Source: Streptomyces tailanensis (GTDB lineage Bacteria > Actinomycetota > Actinomycetes > Streptomycetales > Streptomycetaceae). From it: DNA of 62,946 nucleotides. The stretch is taken from assembly GCF_008386495.1 (NCBI RefSeq), contig NZ_VTHJ01000059.1, positions 1-62,946 of the forward strand, in the 5' to 3' direction. The position numbers and the translations under genes are program-made. The notes below the pieces were generated by a model. It was given only the letters and a program-made list of their open reading frames with translations. It was not told the DNA's origin and did no database searches. This document shows positions 1 to 7,885 of the stretch, in pieces. How positions within the stretch are numbered: position 1 is the stretch's first letter; each line of letters starts with the position of its first letter.

Positions 1-1
1 G

Positions 2-301
2 ACCGTGACGATACTGACGTACAAGACCGCCCGATACGGCGGCCAGCTCGTCAAGGTCCCCGCCCCCCACACCTCCCAGCGATGCTCAGCCTGCGGATTC
101 ACCACCCCCGGCAGCCGAGAGAGCCAGGAACTGTTCTCCTGCAAGAACCCCGACTGCGGCTGGACGGCGAACGCCGACTGGAACGCGGCTCGGAACATCT
201 TGCACCTGTACCGGATCGGCCACGTCATCGTGGAGGTCCCGGCCGCCGGAAGGCGCGGTCGCAGGGCGGGTAAAACCGTCAAACCTGTCGCCGCAAGGTA
301 G
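2..301 (+). CDS. tnpB: TnpB (IS200/IS605-type) C-terminal fragment, runs off window start
   Basis: This is the last ~99 residues of a TnpB-type RNA-guided nuclease encoded by an IS200/IS605 or IS1341-like element. The visible part holds the zinc ribbon (CSAC, then CKNPDC) and the last RuvC motif NADWNAARNI, whose Asp is catalytic in the family. The frame is open to the window edge, so the GTG at 5 is not a real start. Immediately downstream is a hairpin typical of such IS right ends (303-347), and after that the reading frame of an Rhs gene resumes. The element therefore sits inside the Rhs gene. Confidence 0.88.
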   Translation, partial: TVTILTYKTARYGGQLVKVPAPHTSQRCSACGFTTPGSRESQELFSCKNPDCGWTANADWNAARNILHLYRIGHVIVEVPAAGRRGRRAGKTVKPVAAR

Positions 302-302
302 A

Positions 303-347
303 CGGGAATCCCCTTCCTGAGCTTGCGAAGGGAGGGGAGAGCTTCAA
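303..347 (+). mobile_element. IS200/IS605-type right end with hairpin
   Basis: Just after the tnpB stop, an imperfect hairpin pairs CCCCTTC (310-316) with GAAGG/GAGGGG (327-337). It is followed by GAGAGCTTCAA, after which Rhs coding sequence begins at 348. Subterminal hairpins of this kind are recognised by TnpA in the IS200/IS605 family. No tnpA is visible, as in IS1341-like elements. The exact IS end (about 347) is inferred from where the Rhs frame becomes readable. Confidence 0.65.
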
Positions 348-1478
348 TACCACCACGACACCCAGGGCTCCCCGGTCGACGTCACCTCCAGTACCGGCAC
401 CGTCCAACAGCGCTGGGCGTACGACCCGTTCGGCACCCGCGTGCTGAACACGGTCACCAGCGGCGCCCCCGCGAGCACCCCGTCCTACACGGGCGCCCGC
501 TATGAGCCGACCACGGGCAACCTGGACCTTCACGCCCGCCAGTACAACACCACCACGGGCCGCTTCAACCGCCCGGACCCGGCCACGCGGAGCCTCACCA
601 CCCCGTACGTCTCGGCGTACGCGTACGCCGACAACCAACCCACGTTGCTCACCGACCCGAGTGGTCTGACACCCGTACCGGGCGACAACGGCAACGGCAA
701 GGTCGACAGCCTCGGCGAGGGGTTGAAGATCTTCGGCAACGGCTTCCTACAGGGCTTGAAGGCACCATTCGAGTTTCTGGGCGACGCCCAGGACGCTGTC
801 ACCGGCCAGAACGGTGGCGTCGGTGCCTTCACCGACAAATACCTCCCCGTCCGCCCCGCCTACCGCCTCTACCGCGCCGAGTACCTGCTGCGGCAACAGG
901 GCTGCGACGCGCTCGCGGACCTATATTCGGATGCTGCGGACGAGCTTGCGCAGCAGCTCGCGGTGACTGGGGTCGGTGGGCTCACGGGGTGGCGCAGGGC
1001 GGCCGTGGCTCCCGAGTCGATCAAGGTCGGGAACCTGAGGTTCGGCCCTGGGGGCGGTGGTGTGACCCTGGGGTACGGGGGCATCCCCTATAAAACGCCC
1101 ATTACTCCCCAGCTCACAGCGCTGGTGAATCCCCAAGGCGGCAAGGCCAACTGCCGTGCCTGCGCGGTGGCAGTCGATCGCCTGCTCGCCGAGGGAGCTC
1201 CGTCCTCGGCACCCGGAGGACTCAAGGAAGGTTCCACGGCGCCGATTGAGGCGTTGTACGGCGGACGGCAGTTCAAGGCGTCCACGCTCTCTGGCATCGT
1301 CAACGACATCAAGAACGCAGGGGACGGAGCCAGAGGTATCGTCATGGGGCAGAAGGGCCGACAGGCCCATGTCTTCAACGTCGTGAACATCAAGGGAGAT
1401 GTCGTGTTCCTTGACGGGCAGTCAGGGCACGCTGATCTCTCGCCTTGGCGGAACTTCTCCCTCCTGAGGACAGACTGA
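348..1478 (+). pseudogene. Rhs-family protein 3' part with papain-fold (Tox-PL) toxin tip; 5' part cut by IS
   Basis: The frame is continuous from the IS junction at 348. It begins with Rhs core repeat sequence (YHHDTQGSPVD, WAYDPFGTR), then the Rhs-associated core end (GARYEPTTGNLDLHARQYN, GRFNRPDP, DPSG) and a variable C-terminal tip. The tip resembles the Tox-PL glutamine-deamidase/papain-fold family: a Cys motif NCRACAVAVD, a His motif QAHVFNVV and an Asp motif FLDGQSGHA form the expected C-H-D triad. The N-terminal Rhs shell and any export signal are missing, replaced by the IS. An internal ATG at 441 exists, but expression without the shell is doubtful. Downstream, a cognate Imm35-type gene overlaps the stop by one base. 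Confidence 0.8.
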
Positions 1479-1744
1479 TGTTGGACATCGAACAGGCGGC
1501 CATGTTGGCCCAGAGGTTCCTCGACGAGGAAGTGAGCCATGAGGGAATGATGTTCGCGCTGGTCGAAGGAGAGCGTGCTCAGCTCGGAAGTAATTACTAC
1601 TTCGACTGTCAGTCGGTCGCCTACCTTCGCAGCGGTGACCTCCGGGATATGGCCATCGGCACGGGTTACGTCTGCGTCGACGGAGAAACCGGGGAGTGCA
1701 GCATGCTGGGAGCCGTGGAGTCCGCCCGGCTCGACCTCTTCTGA
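1478..1744 (+). CDS. Imm35/YrhB-like immunity protein
   Basis: This 88-aa cytosolic protein starts at the ATG overlapping the toxin stop by one base, with GAGGA eight bases upstream. Its pattern is a helix (IEQAAMLAQRFLDEE) followed by a compact beta-rich half ending in a Gly-Glu-Cys turn and a LDLF tail. This is the pattern of Imm35 (YrhB-like) proteins, which in polymorphic toxin loci accompany papain-fold Tox-PL toxins. Translational coupling with the toxin tip supports a cognate pair. A hairpin terminator follows at 1752-1787. Family assignment is by recognition of the pattern, not a search. Confidence 0.72.
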   Translation: MLDIEQAAMLAQRFLDEEVSHEGMMFALVEGERAQLGSNYYFDCQSVAYLRSGDLRDMAIGTGYVCVDGETGECSMLGAVESARLDLF

Positions 1745-1751
1745 TCAAGGG

Positions 1752-1787
1752 CCGGCGGCCGTGACGACGACTGTCACGGGCCGCCGG
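1752..1787 (+). terminator. Hairpin terminator after first immunity gene
   Basis: CCGGCGGCCGTGAC (1752-1765) pairs with GTCACGGGCCGCCGG (1773-1787) with one bulged base and a seven-base loop. It lies 8 bases after the Imm35 stop. Streptomyces terminators commonly lack a U tract, as here. Confidence 0.6.
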
Positions 1788-1819
1788 ACCCCCGCAGGAC
1801 GATTTGGTGTGGATACAGC

Positions 1820-1912
1820 GTGCAGGTTGACGTGATGTCTCTCGACGGACAGAACGGGCATGCCAGGCCCGCTGCCTACCGAGAATACGGCTTCTTCCGG
1901 ACCGACAAATGA
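1820..1912 (+). pseudogene. Orphan toxin tail (Tox-PL C-terminus remnant)
   Basis: In the frame ending with TGA at 1910-1912 the last residues read SLDGQNGHARPAA then REYGFFRTDK. They align with the end of the upstream toxin (FLDGQSGHADLSPW, SLLRTD). No toxin body precedes it; only about 30 residues survive. Its stop overlaps the ATG of the next immunity gene as ATGA, reproducing the toxin/immunity junction seen at 1478. Displaced toxin tips of this kind are known in Rhs loci, where new tips recombine in front of old ones. It is too short to be functional by itself. Confidence 0.65.
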
Positions 1913-2577
1913 TCAGTCTCGAACGAGCAGCAGAGTTGGCCCAGAAATTCGTGGACGAGGATCCGCTCAACTCTCAGGTGGATTTGATCCCGATCGAGGG
2001 GGATGTGGCCGTGGTTGGTGACGCCGCGTACTTCGGCTACCAGAACCGGGGCTATCTGGAGACCGGTGACCCATCCCAGATGACCATCGGTATCGGCCCC
2101 GTCCGTGTCGATCTGGTGACGGGTGAGTGCGGGATGCTCGGCTCTCTCGAGGCCAGGGAACTGGATCTGCCCAAGGGAGATGAGCTTGCCCTTGTCGGTC
2201 CGGGCGGTTGGCGGATCGTCGCGCCCGAACTGATGGACGCCTGGCGGGCCGCCTTCGACGCCGAGCCGGCCGCTGCCGACCTCTCATCCGCCTGTCCGCA
2301 GTGTGGTGCGACGGATCTCCACCGCTGGTACAGGGTGGACGATCCGCTGGACGAGACGTTCAACGGGGTCCGCGCCGTCGCCTACGGTTGGCGGGTCGAG
2401 TGGTGTGCCTCATGCCACCTCTGTTACGAGGACGGCGACACCTTCGTACCGGACTACTGGCGGTCTCCGTGCGACGTGCCCGAGGCGTACGAGATGAAGT
2501 TCGCACCGCGTTATGTCGAGGCTGCCCGCCAGGCGAAACTGGAAGCCGACAAGAAGCGTTCGCCTCGGGAGCGCTGA
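1909..2577 (+). CDS. Imm35-like immunity protein with C-terminal CxxC domain
   Basis: This is a 222-aa cytosolic protein. Residues 1-90 resemble the preceding Imm35-type protein (ISLERAAELAQKFVDED, then TGECGMLGSLEARELDLP). A second half of about 95 residues holds two cysteine pairs, CPQCGATDLHRWY and WCASCHLCYEDGD, suggesting a zinc-binding module, then a charged helix. The start is the ATG overlapping the orphan toxin tail. It is plausibly immunity to the displaced Tox-PL toxin. The fused CxxC domain is unusual for an 88-aa family and could be an adaptor or a second immunity unit. Confidence 0.65.
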   Translation: MISLERAAELAQKFVDEDPLNSQVDLIPIEGDVAVVGDAAYFGYQNRGYLETGDPSQMTIGIGPVRVDLVTGECGMLGSLEARELDLPKGDELALVGPGGWRIVAPELMDAWRAAFDAEPAAADLSSACPQCGATDLHRWYRVDDPLDETFNGVRAVAYGWRVEWCASCHLCYEDGDTFVPDYWRSPCDVPEAYEMKFAPRYVEAARQAKLEADKKRSPRER

Positions 2578-2578
2578 G

Positions 2579-2680
2579 ACAGGCAAGGGTGGTGCCGTGC
2601 CTCTCGCTGCGCGATCGGCGGGAAGCACGGGCCATCTGCGTACGAAGACCGAGATCTCGGAGTGGGATCGACTCGAATGA
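2579..2680 (+). pseudogene. Candidate second orphan toxin tail
   Basis: The frame ending at TGA 2678-2680 is open back to the previous immunity gene. It ends GHLRTKTEISEWDRLE, and its stop overlaps the ATG at 2677 as ATGA, the same junction geometry as the two toxin/immunity pairs upstream. The tail is not homologous to Tox-PL and no family is recognised. It may be a remnant of a different toxin tip, or chance coding. Confidence 0.35.
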
Positions 2681-2907
2681 CGGACGAGATCAATGAGTAC
2701 GCGTTTCTCTGGGACGGGTCCGAGGCCGACTGGGTCGTGATCACTTCTGACCTTGGCATCGGAACCATATACAACACCCGGACACGGATGGCTCTTCTGA
2801 TCGAGGACGACAACCTGAATGCCAGGGTGATCGAGTTGATGCGCGAACACGGCCTCCCGTTCCTGGACTTCGTTCCGAGTACCTCATGGGATGAAGGACG
2901 GTCGTGA
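2677..2907 (+). CDS. Small immunity-like protein, unknown family
   Basis: This 76-aa acidic protein starts at ATG 2677 (a GTG at 2662 is an alternative). Visible features are an aromatic N-terminus (NEYAFLWDGSEADWVVI), a central beta-rich stretch and a short helix (ARVIELMREHGLPF). The upstream stop overlaps its ATG and its own stop overlaps the GTG of the next gene, so it sits in a translationally coupled row. Size, acidity and position suggest an immunity protein, but no domain is recognised. Confidence 0.55.
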   Translation: MTDEINEYAFLWDGSEADWVVITSDLGIGTIYNTRTRMALLIEDDNLNARVIELMREHGLPFLDFVPSTSWDEGRS

Positions 2908-3257
2908 GCTACGACCTTGCATTCTGGTACGAGAGCGGTTCCATCGACTCCACGATGGCGTTTCGGAAATACGACGCGATGACGGACGGCGAGTCCGGCG
3001 TCACCGCTGGCAGTCCGAAAGTCGCCGCATTCCATCGAGACGTTCTGAACGCGTATCAGAACCTCACGGAGGACACCTCGGAAGAGGAAGCGGAACAATC
3101 TCCCTGGACTTCTTCCGTGCATTTCAACGGAGAGTGCGTACTGGTCACCATCGCCTGGTCCCGAAGAAGCGAAGTCGCCGACGCGCTCATCACCATGGCG
3201 AAGAACCGAGGACTTGTGACCTACGACCCGCAGCAGGAGCTGGTCATCCAGGCGTGA
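2904..3257 (+). CDS. Small cytosolic protein of immunity array, unknown
   Basis: This 117-aa protein starts at GTG 2904, overlapping the previous stop (GTGA). It begins MSYDLAFWYESG, a start seen in small Streptomyces proteins often found in toxin-immunity islands. An acidic middle (EDTSEEEAEQ) is followed by a beta strand and helix (VLVTIAWSRRSEVADALITM). No signal peptide or membrane span is visible. Position at the end of the coupled row suggests immunity, but the function is not shown by the sequence. Confidence 0.6.
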   Translation: MSYDLAFWYESGSIDSTMAFRKYDAMTDGESGVTAGSPKVAAFHRDVLNAYQNLTEDTSEEEAEQSPWTSSVHFNGECVLVTIAWSRRSEVADALITMAKNRGLVTYDPQQELVIQA

Positions 3258-3360
3258 CGCACACGAGTTGCGTGTCAATTGCGTGTTGCTTGCCTGGTTG
3301 GGGGCCTGGGGTCGCTGCCACCGTTTGAGGCGTTCCACTCGTCGAACGGAGGAGTACAGA

Positions 3361-3728
3361 TGATCTCGAAGATGACGAGGGGCGGCTTCGTGGCCGTGGC
3401 TGTGGTGGCACTCGCCGTTCCGGTCACCCTGGTGGGAACGGCCGGGTCGGCGTCGGCACCCTGTGGCACAGGGGGTAGCGGCAACAGGGACACGAGCGCC
3501 AACGTGAGGATGACAGCGGGCGTCGCCGCGAACATACGCAGAGGCTCCAGCACCAGCTGCGCGGTCCGGGGTTGGGCCGACAACCGGGATGTCCTGGACT
3601 ACTGGTGGTACACCCGCAACGCCGACAACTCCACCTGGACGTACCTCAGGAACGTCACCGACAACGCGTACGGCTGGGTCAGCGACTCCCTGCTGCCCAA
3701 CGGTGGCTCCAACTTCCAGTGCCTCTGA
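3361..3728 (+). CDS. Small secreted protein, SH3-like
   Basis: This 122-aa exported protein starts at ATG 3361, with GGAGG eight bases upstream. It has a Sec signal peptide (residues 1-34, hydrophobic VAVAVVALAVPVTLVG, Ala-x-Ala site). The mature part contains three Cys and a pattern (VRMTAGVAANIRRGSSTSC, then AYGWVSDSLL) like bacterial SH3 domains in small Streptomyces secreted proteins. It is probably a cell-wall-associated or extracellular binding module; the ligand is unknown. The ISL3 element is inserted 29 bp after its stop. Confidence 0.75.
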
Positions 3729-3757
3729 CCGCCCCAACGGGGGTGTGTCAACTTAAC

Positions 3758-5386
3758 GGCCCTGTCTCACATTCGGTGGTGACGGAGCGTCGTGATGCGT
3801 CGTTGACATTCGAGTGAGGGATGTCAACGAGCTTGTCCAGATGGTGTTTTCGGGCCTGTGCCCGCTGGTCATAGACGACGTGGTCGACGAGGGTGAGCGG
3901 ATCGTGGTGCGGGCGCGGACGCCGCAGGACATGGCGCCGTGTCCGGTGTGCGGGGTGTCGTCGGGGCGGGTGCACGGCTACCACTGGCGGACTGTGGCTG
4001 ACGTGCCGGTCGACGGGAGGCGGGTGGTGGTCCGTGTGCGGGTGCGACGTCTGGTGTGCCCCACGCGCGGCTGCCGACATACCTTCCGCGAGCAGGTGCC
4101 CGGAGTGCTCGACCGATACCAGCGGCGCACCACTCGTCTGACCAGGCAAGTCAAGGCCGTGGTCAAGGAGTTAGCGGGCCGGGCGGGGGCACGTTTGCTG
4201 GCGATACTCGCGGCGGGCGTCTCGCGTCATACGGCTCTGCGTACCCTGATGCGCATCCCGCTGCCCGCAGCGCGGACGCCCCGCGTGATCGGCGTCGACG
4301 ACTTCGCTCTGCGCCGGCGCCACCTCTATGCCACCGTGATCATCGACGCCGAGACCCACGAGCGGATCGCCGTGCTGCCCGACCGCACGGCCGACACCCT
4401 GGAAGCGTGGCTGCGCGAACATCCGGGCGTCGAGGTCGTGTGCCGTGACGGCTCGGCGACCTACGCCGAGGCCATCCGCCGCGCTCTGCCCCGTGCGACG
4501 CAAGTCGGTGATCGGTGGCATTTGTGGAAGAACCTGTGCGAAGCCGCCCTCGGCGAGGTGAAGGCACACAGCACCTGCTGGGCCACCGTACTGGACGCAC
4601 CTATCTACGACGGGCCCCGCGCCCAGACCACCCTGGAACGCTGGCACCAGGTCCACGGTCTGCTCGAACAGGGCGTGGGCCTGCTCGAATGCGCCCGCCG
4701 CCTGCAACTGGCCCTGAACACCGTCAAACGCTACGCCCGTGCGGACCGGCCCGAGCGGATGCTCCGCGTCCCCAAGTACCGTGCCAGCCTGGTCGACCCC
4801 TACCGCGAGCACCTGCGAAAACGCCGGGCCGAGGACCCTGGCGTCCCCGTCCTGCACCTCTTCGAAGAGATCAAAGCCCTGGGCTTCACGGGTTGCCTGA
4901 ACCTCCTGCACAAGTACATCAACCAGGGCCGCGCGGACGCCGACCGCAGCCATATCTCCCCGCGCCGGCTCGCCCGGATGCTGCTGACCAGGCCCGACAA
5001 CCTCAAGGCCGAGCAACACGAGCTCCTGGCCAAGCTCATCGCCGCCTGCCCCGAGATGGTCCAACTGGCGTCAGTTGTCAGGGACTTCGCCCCGCTCCTT
5101 GCACCTCACGCCGCCAATGCCGACGCGCTCTCACGCTGGATCGTCCAGGTCCGCGGAGCCGACCTGCCCCACCTGCATGCCTTCGCCCGAGGTCTGGAAC
5201 GAGACCGCGACGCCGTAAACGCCGCCCTCACACTTCCCTACAGCAACGGCCCCACCGAGGGCGTCAACACCAAGACCAAGCGGATCGCGCGCCAGATGCA
5301 CGGACGGGCAGGCTTCACCCTTCTTCGCCACCGCATCCTCCTCGGATAGCGGCACGCTCCGTCACCACCGAATGTGAGACAGGGCC
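3758..5386 (+). mobile_element. ISL3-family insertion sequence, complete
   Basis: The element is bounded by terminal inverted repeats of about 33 bp. The left starts GGCCCTGTCTCACATTCGG at 3758; the right is its perfect reverse complement, ending at 5386. Between them is one transposase gene. The flanks share TAAC (3754-3757 and 5387-5390), shorter than the 8-bp duplications usual for ISL3, so the target duplication is not clear. Confidence 0.9.
3814..5349 (+). CDS. ISL3 family transposase
   Basis: This 511-aa DDE transposase has an N-terminal zinc finger (CPVCG at ~43, then CPTRGC at ~88) and a helical DNA-binding region. The catalytic domain opens with GVDDFALRRRHLYATVIID (first Asp) and continues VVCRDGSATYAEAI (second Asp). 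The final Glu lies in SNGPTEGVNTKTKRIARQM near residue 485. Length and motifs match intact ISL3 transposases. The GTG at 3814 is the first start in the frame. The gene looks complete, so the element may be active. Confidence 0.93.
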   Translation: MRDVNELVQMVFSGLCPLVIDDVVDEGERIVVRARTPQDMAPCPVCGVSSGRVHGYHWRTVADVPVDGRRVVVRVRVRRLVCPTRGCRHTFREQVPGVLDRYQRRTTRLTRQVKAVVKELAGRAGARLLAILAAGVSRHTALRTLMRIPLPAARTPRVIGVDDFALRRRHLYATVIIDAETHERIAVLPDRTADTLEAWLREHPGVEVVCRDGSATYAEAIRRALPRATQVGDRWHLWKNLCEAALGEVKAHSTCWATVLDAPIYDGPRAQTTLERWHQVHGLLEQGVGLLECARRLQLALNTVKRYARADRPERMLRVPKYRASLVDPYREHLRKRRAEDPGVPVLHLFEEIKALGFTGCLNLLHKYINQGRADADRSHISPRRLARMLLTRPDNLKAEQHELLAKLIAACPEMVQLASVVRDFAPLLAPHAANADALSRWIVQVRGADLPHLHAFARGLERDRDAVNAALTLPYSNGPTEGVNTKTKRIARQMHGRAGFTLLRHRILLG

Positions 5387-5500
5387 TAACGGCTGGTCTT
5401 GGTTGTTGAGTGGTCAGTTGGTGTACGGACTTCCGCAGCCGGCCGCCCGCGCTGTGGGTGGTGCGGACCAGTCGGTGCTTGCTGCCCATCCGCAACGCAC

Positions 5501-5544
5501 GGGTGCCCGGTCGGGGCTGTGGCCACCCCCCCGACCGGGCACCC
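5501..5544 (-). terminator. Hairpin terminator of L,D-transpeptidase gene
   Basis: GGGTGCCCGGTCGGGG (5501-5516) pairs perfectly with CCCCGACCGGGCACCC (5529-5544) around a 12-base loop. It lies 14 bases beyond the stop of the leftward transpeptidase gene. Confidence 0.75.
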
Positions 5545-5557
5545 GGTGTTCAGCGGG

Positions 5558-6574
5558 TCAGTTGACGACCGACAGGGACTTCGGCCAGCCGTTCTTGTCC
5601 AGGACCTTGAACAGGCTCTTGATGTCGTTGGGGTGCAGCTTGATGCAGCCGGCCGACTTGTAGTCGCCGACGCCGTCCCAGCGGGTCTGCTCGGTGGAGC
5701 CCTGGCCGCCGCTGCTGGTCATCTCGCTGTGGATGAACAGCTCGGTGCGCAGGGTGCCCTTGCCGTTGTTGCAGCGCTTGTCGGCGAGGCGGATGGCGTA
5801 GCCCTTGATGAGGCTGCCGTTGTAGTTCTTCCAGTGGCCCCCGACGCTGTAGTTGGCGGTGGGCAGCCAGCCCTTGGCCGTGGTGCACTCGTTCGTGGTG
5901 ACGCCGGATCCCGCGCGGTAGCTGGCGATCACCTTGCCGCCCTTGAGGACGTAGAGCTTCGAGTTGGTGTTGGTGCCCTTGTCGAACTTCAGGGTCACCG
6001 CGCCACCGCCACCGCCGCTGCTGCCGCCGCCCCGGACGAGGGCGGCCCAGGTGTTGGGCCCGGCGATGCCGTCGGCCGAGAGGCCCTTGGCCTTCTGGAA
6101 GGCGCGGACCTTCTCGGCGGTACGGGCACCGAAGGCGCCGTCGGCGTTGGTGGAGTAGCCGTTGTGGGTCAGCTGGAGCTGGAGTGCCTTGACGGCGTTG
6201 CCCTTGGAGCCGGTCTTGACGGTGACGATGAGCTTGGACCAGGTGTTGGGGCCGACGATGCCGTCCGCCTTGAGGCCCTTGGCCTTCTGGAAGGACTTGA
6301 CCTTGGCGGCGGTGCCGGAGCCGAAGACGCCGTCGGCCTTGAGGCTGTACCCCCGGGCGTTCAGCAGCAGCTGCACGGTCGTCACGTCCGCGCCCCGGTG
6401 ACCCGACTTCACCGTCGGCCAGGACGCGGCCGCGGCGGCGTTGGCGGCCGCGGCCGGCTGCGCCTCGGCGGTGTCGAGCGGAGCGGTCGCCGTGATGCCG
6501 ACCGCGAGGGCGGAGGCGAGGGCAGCGGCGGCGGCGAGGTGACGCCGGGTCGCGGGCAAGGTTGAGGTGCTCAT
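5558..6574 (-). CDS. L,D-transpeptidase with two peptidoglycan-binding domains
   Basis: This 338-aa exported enzyme has a signal peptide (~1-40), then two PG_binding_1 repeats (~55-110 and ~118-185, each with ADGVFGSGTAAKV/ADGAFGARTAEKV and GIVGPNTW-type ends). A glycine linker leads to a C-terminal YkuD-type catalytic domain (~195-338). The active-site signature is present: FIHSEM and later SAGCIKLHP, with the nucleophile Cys near 310. Such enzymes form 3-3 peptidoglycan cross-links or attach proteins to the wall. The gene stands alone with its own terminator. Confidence 0.88.
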   Translation of the reverse strand: MSTSTLPATRRHLAAAAALASALAVGITATAPLDTAEAQPAAAANAAAAASWPTVKSGHRGADVTTVQLLLNARGYSLKADGVFGSGTAAKVKSFQKAKGLKADGIVGPNTWSKLIVTVKTGSKGNAVKALQLQLTHNGYSTNADGAFGARTAEKVRAFQKAKGLSADGIAGPNTWAALVRGGGSSGGGGGAVTLKFDKGTNTNSKLYVLKGGKVIASYRAGSGVTTNECTTAKGWLPTANYSVGGHWKNYNGSLIKGYAIRLADKRCNNGKGTLRTELFIHSEMTSSGGQGSTEQTRWDGVGDYKSAGCIKLHPNDIKSLFKVLDKNGWPKSLSVVN

Positions 6575-6772
6575 GTCAGTTCCCCCGATGTTCGTCGATT
6601 GCCATCTGATGGGTGCGCCATCTGATGCATGGAAGTGATGTGTGGAAGTGATCGACCGCAGAGGGGCGATCGTCAGCAGTAGACGCGAGTGGTTCGGGTT
6701 CGGTTCCGCGAAATTCCCTACCCGATAAGGCTGTTGGTGTTTTGTAGGCAGCGCGAGTCGACCGAGCAGGCC

Positions 6773-7465
6773 TCAAGGCATCCCCGGCCCCGCCGCCGTA
6801 CACGTCGACGCGGACCCCTCGTGGCGGTACCAGACGCTCTCCAGCTCGCGGCCGTCCGGCAGGGTGTGGCGGGGCGGGCCCGAGGTCGGGGTGAAGCCGG
6901 CGCGTTCCAGGGCGCGGCGGCATGCGGTGTTCGCCGTCGCCGTACCCGCCCGTACCGTCGGCAGGCCGGCGTGGGCGTGGGCGAACAGCGCGGCCGCCAG
7001 GAAGAGTTCCGCGCCTAGGCCCTGGCCTCGGTGGTCGGGGGCGAGGTTGCCGCCGATCTCGCCTCTGTCGTGGTCGAGTTCGAAGTATCCGGCGTAGCGG
7101 CCCGTGTCGCGGCGTACGCAGACCAGGAGTTCGGGCATCTCGGGGCTGGGTTCGAAGGGCTCGGCCAGTTCGGGGTTGCTCCGGACGGTCCAGCGGTGGG
7201 TGGCGTCGCCCGGGCGCATGCGGAGCAGAGCCCGTCTGGTGTCGGCGTCCGGTACGACCTGGTCGGCTTAATTTCCCTGCCAGCGCTGGGCCTCGGGGTC
7301 CGCGCCGGAGGCGATGGCCGCCAGTACGTCGAGCCGGGTCACCGGGGTGTAGATCAGCAGGTGCGGGGTGGTCAGGGTGTGGCGGCCGGGCGTGCACGCG
7401 TCCGGGACGGGGAGGTTCGCGGCCGCCCGGCGGTTTCGGCGTCGTAGGAGCGACCGGACGACCAT
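6773..7465 (-). pseudogene. GNAT acetyltransferase interrupted by in-frame TAA
   Basis: One reading frame from ATG 7465 to 6773 encodes a GNAT-like protein with a single in-frame TAA at 7268-7270. The N-terminal part ends AQRWQGN before the stop, and the same frame resumes ADQVVPDADTRRALLRMRP. The C-terminal part has the acetyl-CoA-binding core (GGNLAPDHRGQGLGAELF) and a C-terminal Gly-Phe turn (RALERAGF). The stop lies in a locally AT-rich spot (GGAAATTAAGCC), suggesting a small local mutation. A protein from the internal ATG at 7219 would lack the first ~82 residues. Confidence 0.75.
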
Positions 7466-7604
7466 GGAACCCCCGTTGCATTCGTCCTGGTGTGTCCGGC
7501 CGAATGTACCGGGTGCGCGCGGCTTCCGTCCCGGCATGGGCGAGCGCCGTACCCCGTCCTCGACTGACGACGGGAGTACGGCGCTCCGAATTCAGCTTTC
7601 CGCT

Positions 7605-7703
7605 TCAGCGGGGTATCGCGTTCGCGACAGTCATCAGCGCCGCCACGGCGAGGAGCGCGGCGGCGAGGGGGCGGGTGTGGCGGGTGAGCAGGTCTCGGAT
7701 CAC
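7605..7703 (-). CDS. Tiny hydrophobic peptide ORF divergent from HTH-TPR regulator
   Basis: This 32-residue ORF starts at GTG 7703, preceded by GAGG. The peptide has a basic N-terminus (MIRDLLTRHTRP), a hydrophobic stretch rich in Ala/Leu/Val, and a short tail ending NAIPR. It has the look of a mini signal peptide or single-span membrane peptide. It is oriented away from the TPR-containing regulator at 7886, across a region with palindromic sites. It is short enough to be chance; no homology is claimed. Confidence 0.35.
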   Translation of the reverse strand: MIRDLLTRHTRPLAAALLAVAALMTVANAIPR

Positions 7704-7771
7704 GGGGACCTCGCAGCGGCTACGGCGGCAGGGGGCGGGGGCGGCTGCCGGGAGTGGCTGATTGGCTCATT

Positions 7772-7870
7772 AAGCGCGCTTTATACGTTGCTTAACGTAA
7801 GGCTTTGGCCTACCAACGGCAAGAGTGCGGTGGGGAGTTGGGGTGAAGAGGCCGACGTAAGCGCGCTTAC
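7772..7870. promoter_or_regulatory. Two palindromic sites upstream of HTH-TPR gene
   Basis: The decamer AAGCGCGCTT occurs at 7772-7781 and again at 7859-7868. The second copy lies within a perfect 14-bp palindrome GTAAGCGCGCTTAC (7857-7870), only 15 bases before the ATG at 7886. Additional half-site-like CTTAACGTAAG and CTTACGT lie next to them. The region is AT-rich relative to its surroundings. It looks like a regulator operator pair, probably autoregulatory. Confidence 0.6.
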
Positions 7871-7885
7871 TGGCATGCTTACGTC

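Noticed and set aside
3754..5390. TAAC as the ISL3 target-site duplication
   Set aside because: ISL3 elements usually make 8-bp duplications. Only four bases match, so chance or later change is as likely.
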